Notes under the pieces: model-generated
Told to the model about the DNA's origin: nothing
The model's database searches: none
Seen by the model: the letters and a program-made list of their open reading frames with translations, nothing else
Assembly (NCBI GenBank): GCA_013813825.1
Contig: JACCRA010000475.1
Span: 1-11,009 of the forward strand
Reading direction: 5' to 3'
DNA length: 11,009 nt
Source: Pyrinomonadaceae bacterium
GTDB taxonomy: Bacteria; Acidobacteriota; Blastocatellia; Pyrinomonadales; Pyrinomonadaceae
Part shown: piece by piece, positions 1-6,540 of the stretch
How the letters are laid out: each line of letters starts with the position of its first letter
Numbering within the stretch: the first letter of the stretch is position 1
Position numbers and translations under genes: made by a program

Positions 1-1
1 G

Positions 2-1009
2 CCCGTCCCCTCGCCGACGCGCACGCACTTCGCCAACAGCGGCACGGAGGCTGTCGAAACGGCGCTCAAGCTCGCGATGCACGCGACGGGGCGCGAAAAG
101 TTCATCGCCTTTTTCAACAGCTTTCACGGGCGCACGCTCGGCTCGCTCTCGCTCACTTCGTCGCGCGTCGCGCAACGCCGGGGCTTTAAGCGGCAGGCGC
201 TCGACGTCACGCACGTGCCTTACGCCTACTGTCTCCGCTGCCCGTTCAATCTCGGCTGCAAGGACGACGGCCAGTGCTGTCTCGGCGGCATCGACTGGAT
301 CGAAAATCGTCTCTTCAAAACGACGACACCGCCCGATGAAGTCGCCGGCATCGTCGTCGAGGTAGTACAGGGCGAAGGCGGTTATGTACCGGCGCCGAAG
401 GAATTTCTGCAAGGCTTGCGGCGCATCTGCGACGAGCACGGCATTCTGTTGATCGTCGATGAGGTGCAATCCGGCATGGGGCGCACCGGCAAAATGTTCG
501 CGTGCGAGCACTACGATCTGAAGCCGGACATTATTACTATCGCCAAAGGCGTTGCCTCCGGTGTGCCGATGGGCGCGTGCGTCGCCCGCGCCGATCTGAT
601 GGACTGGCAGCCCGGCGCGCACGCCTCGACTTTCGGCGGCAATCCGGTCGCCATCGCCGCCGCGCTCAAAACTATCGAACTATTGGAACGCGAACTGATC
701 AAGAACAGCGCGGAGGTCGGGGGTTACTTAAAGGAAGGCTTACTGAAGCTGATGCAAAAGCACGACTGCATCGGCGATGTGCGCGGCTTCGGAATGATGC
801 TCGGCGTCGAATTCGTCACCGACCGCGCCTCGATGACGGCCGCGCCGGAGTTGCGCGATATGATTGAGACGGCTTGCTTCGAGCGCGGCCTGATCGTCCT
901 CGGCTGCGGCGCGAACACCATCCGCTGGTCCCCACCGCTCGTCCTCTCCCGCGAAAACGTCGATGTCGCGCTGGAAATTTTCGACGAGGCGATCACGGCG
1001 TCTTGTTAA
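2..1009 (+). CDS. Class III PLP-dependent aminotransferase (acetylornithine/GABA aminotransferase-like), 5'-truncated by window
   Basis: The open frame runs from base 2, so the N-terminus lies outside the window; about 335 residues are visible. The fragment begins in the PLP phosphate-binding region (FANSGTEAVETALKLA), followed by FNSFHGRTLGSLSLTSS. The cofactor Asp of LIVDEVQSGMGRTG is at 458-460 and the Schiff-base Lys of TIAKG at 545-547. The STFGGNPVA motif and a complete C-terminal small domain follow. These are fold-type I, class III aminotransferase signatures. The family moves an amino group from acetylornithine, GABA or another omega-amine to 2-oxoglutarate. A Cys-rich insert (CLRCPFNLGC, then CC, 230-280) resembles archaeal-type members, some of which are amino-acid racemases, so the substrate cannot be assigned. 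The ATG at 77 is internal and should not be taken as the start. The gene converges on ackA across a repeat-filled gap. Family call is firm; specificity is open. Confidence 0.93.
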   Translation, partial: PVPSPTRTHFANSGTEAVETALKLAMHATGREKFIAFFNSFHGRTLGSLSLTSSRVAQRRGFKRQALDVTHVPYAYCLRCPFNLGCKDDGQCCLGGIDWIENRLFKTTTPPDEVAGIVVEVVQGEGGYVPAPKEFLQGLRRICDEHGILLIVDEVQSGMGRTGKMFACEHYDLKPDIITIAKGVASGVPMGACVARADLMDWQPGAHASTFGGNPVAIAAALKTIELLERELIKNSAEVGGYLKEGLLKLMQKHDCIGDVRGFGMMLGVEFVTDRASMTAAPELRDMIETACFERGLIVLGCGANTIRWSPPLVLSRENVDVALEIFDEAITASC

Positions 1010-1071
1010 GAGCGACTGCGCGCGCAGGAACGCAGAACACCGAGCAAGGGTTGAAAGGCTTAAAGATTTCG

Positions 1072-1224
1072 CGGCTTCGCCACCCGTTGTGCGGAAGGGC
1101 TGTGCCCTTCCGGGCAGCAGACGCTTCTCGCTGGGGCTGCGCCCCAGTCCGAGGCGTAGCCCCGAAATAATAGTGACGACTGACGGCGAGGCACAGCCTC
1201 GCTGCACCTCGGGCGGCGAAGCCG
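1072..1224. repeat. Multi-hairpin palindromic element (outer inverted repeat enclosing three hairpins)
   Basis: Outer arms of 21 bp (1072-1092 and 1204-1224) match at 18 of 21 positions, including a perfect 10-bp core, cggcttcgcc/ggcgaagccg. Inside are three perfect stems with 3-nt loops: 9 bp at 1092-1100/1104-1112, 7 bp at 1131-1137/1141-1147, and 7 bp at 1186-1192/1196-1202. The whole could fold as a cloverleaf-like structure in DNA or RNA. It lies 62 bp after the aminotransferase stop, in a gap with no credible gene. It is probably a non-coding interspersed element of REP/MITE type, but only one copy is visible here. Confidence 0.75.
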
Positions 1225-1257
1225 TGAAAAGCACATGGACTTTTCAAATCTACTTTG

Positions 1258-1325
1258 CCACGGATGAACGCGGAGACATGCAGAGCAAAGATTTTTAATC
1301 CGCGTGTCTCCGCGTCTATCCGCGG
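1258..1325 (+). repeat. Inverted repeat, possibly acting as terminator between convergent genes
   Basis: Arms of 21 nt at 1258-1278 (starting ccacggatgaacg) and 1305-1325 (ending tctatccgcgg) are complementary at 18 of 21 positions around a 26-nt loop. The right arm is followed by ctatttttt, which gives the shape of a rho-independent terminator for the rightward aminotransferase. The arm sequence belongs to a kind of 'cacggatgaacgcgga' intergenic palindrome seen in many environmental genomes (from memory, not searched), so it may be a dispersed repeat reused as a terminator. No credible gene occupies 1010-1359; this element and the multi-hairpin element explain most of that gap. Confidence 0.6.
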
Positions 1326-1359
1326 CTATTTTTTGCCCAATGTGTGATTAGCGTCCCGG

Positions 1360-2607
1360 TCAGAATCTTTGCGGCGCGCCTTGCACGCAGCGCACGGTGT
1401 CGCGCGCGATAAGCAGTTCTTCGTCTGTCGGGATGACGTAAGCGGCGAGGCGCGAGTCGTCGTGACTGATCTTGCCTTCTTGCCCGCCGGAGTGCGCGGC
1501 GTTACGCGCGGCATCCAATTCCAAGCCTATCCATTGCAGACCGTCGCAAATGCGCGTGCGAACCTCCGCCGAGTTTTCGCCGATGCCTCCGGTGAAGATG
1601 ACTGCATCCGCTCCGTTCATCGCCGCGAGATATGAGCCGATGTATTTACGCGCTCGGTAACAAAAGATTTCGATAGCGAGGCGCGCCCGCCGGTCGTCGG
1701 ATTCGTGCGCCTCGTCGAGCAACTCGCGCATGTCGTTCGTCAGCCCCGAAATGCCCAGCAAGCCGGACTGCTTGTTCAAGAGCGTCTCGACTTCGCGCTC
1801 CGTCAGTCCTTCCTTTACGGCGACGAAGTCGATGATCGCCGGATCGATGTCGCCTGAGCGCGTACCCATCACTAAGCCTTCGAGCGGCGTCAGCCCCATC
1901 GAGGTATCCAACGAATCTCCGCTCCGGATCGCGGCAATTGAACAGCCGTTGCCGAGGTGCAGGCTAATCACATTGGTCCCGTCGCGCGGCAATTCGCGGA
2001 GTTGGCGGTAGCGGTAAGCGACGTAACGATGCGACGTGCCGTGAAAGCCATAACGGCGCACGCGGTGGCGGCGGTAAAGCTGATACGGCAGCGCGTACAG
2101 ATAGGCGTAATCCGGCAGAGTCTGGTGAAATGCCGTGTCGAAGACGGCGACCTGCGGTAGCCCCGGCCCGAACACCTCGCGCGCCGCCAGAATGCCCTTG
2201 ACGTTGGCCGGGTTGTGCAGCGGCGCCAGCTCGATGCAGTCCTCAATGCCGTGCAGCACTTCGTCGGTGATCAGCGCCGACTGCTTGAACCGCTCGCCGC
2301 CGTGGACGACCCGGTGGCCGACGGCTTGCACGTCCGCCACGCTTTTCACCTCGGCGATGCCTGACGATTCGGAACACGCCCACCGGATAATCAACTCGAC
2401 GGCCGCGCGGGTGTCACGCAATGTTGCCGTCGAACGCTGTTTGGCGTGCCCCTCGGCTTGCCACGTGACGATGGCCTCTCCGCCCACGCGCTCGATAGCG
2501 CCGCGCGCTAAACGCCGGTCGGAGTTTTGCGCGATGCGTTCAAGGTCGGTCTCAATTAGTTGGAACTTGACGGACGAACTGCCGCAGTTGAGCACTAAGA
2601 CGTTCAT
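1360..2607 (-). CDS. ackA: Acetate kinase
   Basis: This 415-aa protein is full length for the family. It converts acetyl phosphate and ADP to acetate and ATP, or the reverse, in the cytoplasm. The N-terminal [11 protein letters not shown] carries the conserved Asn7. GHRVVHGG has Arg99, [10 protein letters not shown] has Asp157, RYGFHGTSH has His189, LHLGNGCS is the phosphate-binding loop, [10 protein letters not shown] has Arg250, FTGGIGEN is the adenosine-binding segment, and PTDEELLIA has Glu396. These correspond to the catalytic Asn, Arg, Asp, His, Arg and Glu described for Methanosarcina acetate kinase. The ATG at 2605-2607 places NCGSSS at the expected distance from the N-terminus, although no clear Shine-Dalgarno precedes it. 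The usual partner, phosphotransacetylase, is not next to it. A gap of 253 bp with a palindromic repeat separates it from the upstream amidohydrolase, so it probably has its own promoter. Confidence 0.97.
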   Translation of the reverse strand: MNVLVLNCGSSSVKFQLIETDLERIAQNSDRRLARGAIERVGGEAIVTWQAEGHAKQRSTATLRDTRAAVELIIRWACSESSGIAEVKSVADVQAVGHRVVHGGERFKQSALITDEVLHGIEDCIELAPLHNPANVKGILAAREVFGPGLPQVAVFDTAFHQTLPDYAYLYALPYQLYRRHRVRRYGFHGTSHRYVAYRYRQLRELPRDGTNVISLHLGNGCSIAAIRSGDSLDTSMGLTPLEGLVMGTRSGDIDPAIIDFVAVKEGLTEREVETLLNKQSGLLGISGLTNDMRELLDEAHESDDRRARLAIEIFCYRARKYIGSYLAAMNGADAVIFTGGIGENSAEVRTRICDGLQWIGLELDAARNAAHSGGQEGKISHDDSRLAAYVIPTDEELLIARDTVRCVQGAPQRF

Positions 2608-2691
2608 AGTTAGTGAATGTTAGAAGTTGAAATGTTTACGGACAAACAAAAATGTTCGATTAACTGTCGAAGCACATGAAGCCCGCCAAAG

Positions 2692-2814
2692 TGTAGTGGC
2701 TGCGGCAAGTCCACGGCCCATCGCGCTCAAAGGCAATAATTGACGTTCAGCAATTCGACCTTGATGAGATCGGTGCCGTGCCGATCTGGGCTGGGACAAG
2801 CCGCAGCCACTACA
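2692..2814. repeat. Palindromic intergenic element with perfect 15-bp ends
   Basis: The arms tgtagtggctgcggc (2692-2706) and gccgcagccactaca (2800-2814) are perfectly complementary, and similarity continues inward (gtcc and gcccA/gggct parts). An internal hairpin, agatcgg/ccgatct (2767-2773 and 2781-2787), lies near the right end. Eight Ts follow the right arm (2815-2822). Both flanking genes are transcribed leftward and no T-run follows the left arm, so the polarity is wrong for a terminator of the amidohydrolase. It is more likely a dispersed repeat or MITE-like element in the ackA upstream region. No gene is apparent in 2608-2860. Confidence 0.7.
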
Positions 2815-2860
2815 TTTTTTTTCAATCTCGCGACCTTTGACACTTCTCGGTCTACGTTTA

Positions 2861-4219
2861 TCAGGTCATTAGCTTCTCTCTGATTTCTGACATCCGTGCG
2901 CGAAGATGCTCTTCGTCTGCAGTGGTCACGCGGCCGTCGCGGAAGACTTCGCGGCCGGCGATGACCGTTAGCATCACGTCTCGACCCGATGAAGAAAAAA
3001 TGAGGGCGCGGGCCGGATCGTGAATTGGCGTTTGATGCGCCCCGTCGAGTTTGACCGCGATCAGGTCAGCCTGTTTTCCTTCCGTGAGAGTGCCAATCAG
3101 ATTCTCATACTTGAGAGCACGCGCGCCGCCGAGCGTCGCGTCGGTTAAGACTTTGTGCGCGCTGAGCGGTTCGCCGTCGCCGGCTGATAGCGGCGATGCG
3201 CGCGACATGAGCAGGGCAAAGCGCGCTTCTTCGAGAATGTCGCAGGTGTTGTTGCTGGCGACCGAATCACTGCCGAGGCCACAGTTCACTTGCCGCAGCA
3301 GGCGATAAGGAGCGCGGCCGTGGCCGAGTTTGGCGTTCGACTTCGGGCAGTGCGCCACGCTGGCCCCGGTCTCTCTGATCGTCTCAATGTCTTGCCGATC
3401 AACGCGGACACAGTGAGCGAGCAGCGGTCGGGCGCGCAGCACACCGCAAGCCGCGAGATACTGGACTGACGACAAGCCCGGCGTGTGCCATTCTATGCCG
3501 CGTTCTTGGAAACTTTCCGCGAACAAGCCCTGATTCTCACGCAGCAGCAGTTTTTCCGCTTCCGACTCCGCCGCGTGGATCATCAGCGGTAGCTTTTCCG
3601 CGACCGCGTAATCGGCCACCATCTTAAGCAGCTTCGCGCTCACCGCGTACGGCGAATGCGGCGACACTCCGACACGGACGAGATCAGTGTCCAAAGGCCG
3701 CAAGTCCTCGACCTGTTCACGCAGCTTCTCCAGTTGGTCCCCGGCGATTGACGGATCGGGACCAAACACTTCTTGATAGACCATTCCGCGCAGGCCGACC
3801 TCACGCAGAGCGCGCAGGGAATCGGCGGCTGAACTGCTGGCGTCACCCACGCAGGTGATGCCCGCCCGCGCCGCTTCGACTGCACCCCACGCCGCCGAAG
3901 CGAACAAGTCGGCAGGCGTCAGCTTGAGCATCCGCGCCAGCGTCAGTTTTTTGAGCCATGCTAAAAAGTTCGACTCTTCCGGTTCGAGGTAGCCGCGCAT
4001 CGCGGTCAATTCTAAATGCGTGTGGCAGTTGACGAGGCCGGGCAGGATGGCGGCCACGCCGTAGTTTTGCAATGTCGCTCGCGGGAAGCGCGCCAGCATC
4101 TCCGCGCGAGAGCCGACGCCAACGATGAGCGCGTCATCCACCGCCACCGCGCCGTCGACGATCACGTCAACGGCTGTCGTCATGGGCAGCACCCACTGCG
4201 CGGCGTAGAGGGTGATCAT
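2861..4219 (-). CDS. Amidohydrolase-superfamily deaminase (MTA/SAH deaminase or aminofutalosine deaminase-like)
   Basis: This 452-aa cytoplasmic metal-dependent hydrolase has the composite domain plus TIM-barrel layout of the TRZ/ATZ/MtaD group. Metal and catalytic positions are visible: His66 and His68 in NCHTHLEL, SPHSPY with His188, IHAAESE with His215 and Glu218, LLAHC with His269, CPKSNAKLGHG, and GLGSDSVASNN with Asp318. The residue set fits deamination of an adenosine-type nucleoside (methylthioadenosine, S-adenosylhomocysteine, or aminodeoxyfutalosine in the menaquinone pathway). The exact substrate cannot be read from sequence, and no futalosine-pathway gene lies nearby to support that option. 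The ATG at 4217-4219 overlaps the TGA of the upstream transglycosylase (ATGA), with GGTG 5 nt upstream on the coding strand, so translation is probably coupled. Superfamily call is firm; substrate is uncertain. Confidence 0.9.
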   Translation of the reverse strand: MITLYAAQWVLPMTTAVDVIVDGAVAVDDALIVGVGSRAEMLARFPRATLQNYGVAAILPGLVNCHTHLELTAMRGYLEPEESNFLAWLKKLTLARMLKLTPADLFASAAWGAVEAARAGITCVGDASSSAADSLRALREVGLRGMVYQEVFGPDPSIAGDQLEKLREQVEDLRPLDTDLVRVGVSPHSPYAVSAKLLKMVADYAVAEKLPLMIHAAESEAEKLLLRENQGLFAESFQERGIEWHTPGLSSVQYLAACGVLRARPLLAHCVRVDRQDIETIRETGASVAHCPKSNAKLGHGRAPYRLLRQVNCGLGSDSVASNNTCDILEEARFALLMSRASPLSAGDGEPLSAHKVLTDATLGGARALKYENLIGTLTEGKQADLIAVKLDGAHQTPIHDPARALIFSSSGRDVMLTVIAGREVFRDGRVTTADEEHLRARMSEIREKLMT

Positions 4220-4812
4220 TTTTCACCCCGCCCCTCGCCGCTTTCCGTTGCTTTCAACTGGCGATACCGAGCGAGGATGTTAGAGACGTAAGCGCGCGTT
4301 GAGGGAATGTCGATCCGCGCGATGAATTGCTCGGCGGTGAACGGCGACTGATCGAGGTCGGTACGATTCCACCCGACGGCGCGGCTGGGGCCGGCGTTGT
4401 AAGCGGCGACGACGCGCGCTTCCGCACCCGGCAGGCCGCGATAGTCTTTCGCGATTTTTTCCAAATACCAGCAGCCGACTTGAATGTTCCGCTCCGGGTC
4501 GCGCAACACGCTCGCCGGATCACGCGCCATCTCTCTGGCAAATTCGCTCATCCCCGTCTCGGCCGCCCACTCGCGCCCGACCGTCGGCGTCACCTGCATC
4601 AGCCCGATCTCTTGATCATCGCCGATCATCCACGGGCGAAAATAAGTTTCCTCGTAAATGATGCTCCACACCAGTCCGGGATCGAGGCGATAGACGCCGG
4701 CCTGCCGCGCGATCAGCGCGTCGAACCGATGGATCCAATACTGATTGAAAAAGTAGATCCCGGCGGCGGCGAACAAGCATAGGACGAGGCCGGAGAGCAG
4801 GAAACGCTTCAT
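4216..4812 (-). CDS. Membrane-anchored lytic murein transglycosylase (SLT domain)
   Basis: This is a 198-aa protein with one hydrophobic segment at residues 4-22 (LSGLVLCLFAAAGIYFF context), acting as uncleaved anchor or signal peptide. A soluble-lytic-transglycosylase domain follows from about residue 33. SIIYEETYFRP carries the likely catalytic acid Glu55, aligned to the Glu of the family's QES motif. IGLMQVTP (69-76) and VVAAYNAGPSRA (134-145) are the other two hallmark motifs. The enzyme would cleave the MurNAc-GlcNAc bond of peptidoglycan in the periplasm, producing 1,6-anhydro ends. The ATG directly follows a heptamer repeat array on the coding strand with no Shine-Dalgarno, yet it is the start that keeps the complete membrane segment. 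The stop overlaps the amidohydrolase start by ATGA. Length resembles short SLT enzymes rather than full Slt70. Confidence 0.92.
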   Translation of the reverse strand: MKRFLLSGLVLCLFAAAGIYFFNQYWIHRFDALIARQAGVYRLDPGLVWSIIYEETYFRPWMIGDDQEIGLMQVTPTVGREWAAETGMSEFAREMARDPASVLRDPERNIQVGCWYLEKIAKDYRGLPGAEARVVAAYNAGPSRAVGWNRTDLDQSPFTAEQFIARIDIPSTRAYVSNILARYRQLKATESGEGRGEK

Positions 4813-4896
4813 GACAGTGAGCAGTGAGCAGTGAGCAGTGAGCAGAAACAGTAGAAAGTATTTTACTGCTTACTGCTCACTGCTTACTGCTTACTT
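4813..4896. repeat. Inverted array of heptamer repeats filling the gap before the transglycosylase
   Basis: The left arm is four exact tandem copies of cagtgag (4815-4842) plus cag. The right arm is four units of actgctt/actgctc (4865-4892). A 19-nt segment (4846-4864) separates the arms. The arms pair as cagtgag with cttactg, giving one G-U wobble per unit in the rightward RNA but an A-C mismatch in the leftward mRNA. The element fills almost the whole interval between the stop of the upstream gene (4899) and the ATG at 4812. It belongs with the arrays at 8196-8259 and 10838-10908. Confidence 0.85.
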
Positions 4897-4898
4897 AA

Positions 4899-5696
4899 CT
4901 AATTTCTCCGTTTCAGGTGCGACCAATGAGCGGCGCGGGTAGTGGAGCGGTCAAGACCCTCGTAGCGTGAAAGCAGTGCGCGGCCGTCTAGGACGTGACC
5001 TTGGAGCCAAATGTCAGCGGTGAGCGTCGCGCCGATCTGTAATTCGCCACCGCGCAGCATTCGCTGGTTGACAAGTATTTCGAGTTTTAGAGCGCCGAGG
5101 TCGAGGTACACCCAAGACAGGTCGCTGCCGGAGAGCGGGTTGCGGAGCGGTTTGAAAGAGAGCACCCGGCCGCAGAGGCTCCAGTCGTTTTCGTGTGCCG
5201 CGCGCGACGGGTGACGGACTTCAAGCGGCTGCCAGCGCGGGTGCTCTTCGCGTTGGCAGACCCGCGCCCGATAGGCGAGGCCGCACAGACCGACATGCAG
5301 TTCCTGAGCGCGGAAGCTTTCTGGGCCAACCTCCGTTAAATTCTGCAACTCGAAGAGCACTTCGGTTTCGGTGCCGTCGCAATAACCGTGAACGATGGCT
5401 TCGCCTTCTTCGTCGTACTCGGTTAGCGCCCACGGGCTAATGCGCTGCGCATAGCGAGCGCGGAAGCCGGGGCGGCAGTCGGCGTAAAAAATCTCGCCGG
5501 TGCCGGATTCGTAGAGCACCGTCCACACTTCCAAGCCTTCGCCGAGTTTCCAGCACCGGCCATGCAGCACTGCGCCGCGCCGCCAGAGTTGCGTCGCCTC
5601 GCCCTGATCGCCGGCCCGCTCCGCGAGGTGATTGAAATCCTTCTCGCTCGGCACTTCCAACCCGATGGCTTCAAAAGTCTCTTCCATAACTGGCAT
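4899..5696 (-). CDS. Conserved-looking hypothetical protein, 265 aa, function unknown
   Basis: I do not recognise this family. The protein is soluble, has no signal peptide or membrane segment, and is rich in Trp and acidic residues. It has scattered Cys (48, 74, 106, 138, 147, 175) in no clear metal-binding pattern. The C-terminal third (about 172-240) alternates hydrophobic strands and turns: LCGRVLSFKPLRNPLSG, then WVYLDLGALKLEILV, then IGATLTADIWLQGHVL. This gives an OB-fold or small beta-barrel impression, which is inference from pattern only. Codon usage matches the neighbours and the frame is open over its full length, supporting a real gene. The start could be the ATG at 5694-5696 or the one three codons later (5685-5687); neither has a Shine-Dalgarno. 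The first abuts a palindrome directly. It lies between the small charged protein and the transglycosylase in the leftward series. Confidence 0.75.
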   Translation of the reverse strand: MPVMEETFEAIGLEVPSEKDFNHLAERAGDQGEATQLWRRGAVLHGRCWKLGEGLEVWTVLYESGTGEIFYADCRPGFRARYAQRISPWALTEYDEEGEAIVHGYCDGTETEVLFELQNLTEVGPESFRAQELHVGLCGLAYRARVCQREEHPRWQPLEVRHPSRAAHENDWSLCGRVLSFKPLRNPLSGSDLSWVYLDLGALKLEILVNQRMLRGGELQIGATLTADIWLQGHVLDGRALLSRYEGLDRSTTRAAHWSHLKRRN

Positions 5697-5740
5697 AGGT
5701 CAGAGGTCAGTAGCAATCAGTTATGATTGACCTCTGACCT
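5697..5740. repeat. Palindrome filling the gap between two leftward genes
   Basis: Arms aggtcagaggtca (5697-5709) and tgacctctgacct (5728-5740) are a perfect 13-bp inverted repeat. Each contains a repeated ggtca core spaced 7 nt apart (ggtcaga-ggtcagt). An alternative inner stem caatca/tgattg (5714-5719 and 5724-5729) has a 4-nt loop. It begins at the base next to the ATG at 5696 and ends 2 bp from the stop at 5743, so it fills the intergenic space. It is similar in design to the heptamer arrays elsewhere in the window, but with a different unit. Confidence 0.8.
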
Positions 5741-5742
5741 CT

Positions 5743-5970
5743 TCAACTGATGGCTCGCTTTCGTGGTTTGGTTCCGGTGGTTCGGTCGGTCGCGTCGTTG
5801 GTGTGGGGAGCGCGGGAACGCACGCCCCGGATATTGCGCGCGGGACCATGCACTGGGCGCTGGCCCGTCCGCACCATCTCGGCGAAGAGTTCAACATCAT
5901 AATCCGCCTCGCGCGACATCTCTTCGCGAACGGCGTGCAGCATTTCGAGGAATCTTGGCTTTCTATACAT
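5743..5970 (-). CDS. Small charged protein downstream of PIN gene, possible antitoxin-like partner
   Basis: This 75-aa protein opens with a conserved-looking helical segment, residues 1-42, including REEMSREADYDVELFAEMV. Small proteins with 'xxREEMxxExxYDVxxLFAxM' character are commonly encoded beside PIN-domain genes of the TWNFxH type; that association is from memory of annotated genomes. The C-terminal part (about 43-75) is Arg/Thr/Pro-rich and low-complexity, and may be disordered. It lies 80 bp after the PIN stop, in the same direction. No strong Shine-Dalgarno precedes the ATG at 5968-5970. The longer overlapping frame at 5721-6047 encodes Ser/Arg-rich sequence with no family character and is treated as a shadow. 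An antitoxin role is inference; no DNA-binding fold is recognisable. Confidence 0.65.
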   Translation of the reverse strand: MYRKPRFLEMLHAVREEMSREADYDVELFAEMVRTGQRPVHGPARNIRGVRSRAPHTNDATDRTTGTKPRKRAIS

Positions 5971-6050
5971 GTCAACAAAAGTGACGAGTGATTCGGAGAC
6001 GAGCGCGGGGTAAAAAAACCGAGCGCCCTCTTCTCGCTACCGGTCACCAG

Positions 6051-6530
6051 TCATCCGTGTTGGCTTTCCGTAGTTTCGGAGACGAGAAACTCCGGCGTCA
6101 CAATCACAGGGCAGAAGAAACCGGCCGCCGTGTTGAAAAGGCGAATGCGCGCTTGCCGGCGGACATTCGCGAGATGACCGAAGTTCCACGTCACGAGATA
6201 GTCTATTTTGTGGACTGAGGCGATGGCAACGTGTAAAGCGTCGGCGATGTACTTGCGATGAAAAATTCCGCGCGCGAGATAGCCGTCGGCGAGAATGGGA
6301 GCCGCCTCCCCCAGTTCCAACTGGTCCAGCGGTTCGACGAGCTTGAGATAGCCGGTGCGGTGCGGTTCCGGCACGCGCTCCAACTCGCGCCACACGAGCG
6401 GCGAGACGAAGGGACGGTACTCGAACATTTCGCGCTCCCACCAGCGCATCGTGAGATCGCGGCGGAACGGCTCGCCGTTATCAAGGTAAGCCCCGACGAC
6501 GGAGGTTTCAAGATAGATGCTTTGCTTCAT
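6051..6530 (-). CDS. PIN-domain protein (VapC-like)
   Basis: This 159-aa protein carries the PIN nuclease pattern. IYLETSVVGAYLD has an acidic first position, Glu8 in place of the usual Asp. WRELERV has Glu49, YIADALHVAIASV has Asp97, and YLVTWNFGHLAN has Asn116 where many VapC toxins have Asp. CPVIVTPEFLV closes the domain. PIN proteins are Mg-dependent single-strand RNases, often type II toxins that cut tRNA or rRNA. With Glu and Asn at two acidic sites, activity should not be assumed. The ATG at 6528-6530 was chosen because the domain starts there; the upstream extension of the frame overlaps the TPR gene and is Arg/Ser-rich shadow. It starts 10 nt after the TPR-protease stop, so it is probably translated from the same mRNA. 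The small gene that follows may be its partner. Confidence 0.88.
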   Translation of the reverse strand: MKQSIYLETSVVGAYLDNGEPFRRDLTMRWWEREMFEYRPFVSPLVWRELERVPEPHRTGYLKLVEPLDQLELGEAAPILADGYLARGIFHRKYIADALHVAIASVHKIDYLVTWNFGHLANVRRQARIRLFNTAAGFFCPVIVTPEFLVSETTESQHG

Positions 6531-6540
6531 TTCTGCTTCA

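Noticed and set aside
502..1298. Several overlapping frames on both strands in and after the aminotransferase
   Set aside because: They are Arg/Ala/Ser-rich shadows of the aminotransferase or read through the hairpin element, with no family character.
2692..2822. Rho-independent terminator for a flanking gene
   Set aside because: The T-run follows the stem in the rightward direction, but both adjacent genes are leftward.
4815..4892. Possible CRISPR array
   Set aside because: Units are 7 nt with no spacers, and the arms are inverted; there are no cas genes.
5721..6047. 108-codon leftward frame overlapping the small PIN-linked gene
   Set aside because: It is Ser/Arg/Pro-rich with no family-like pattern; the overlapping 75-aa frame has a conserved-looking helix and better context.
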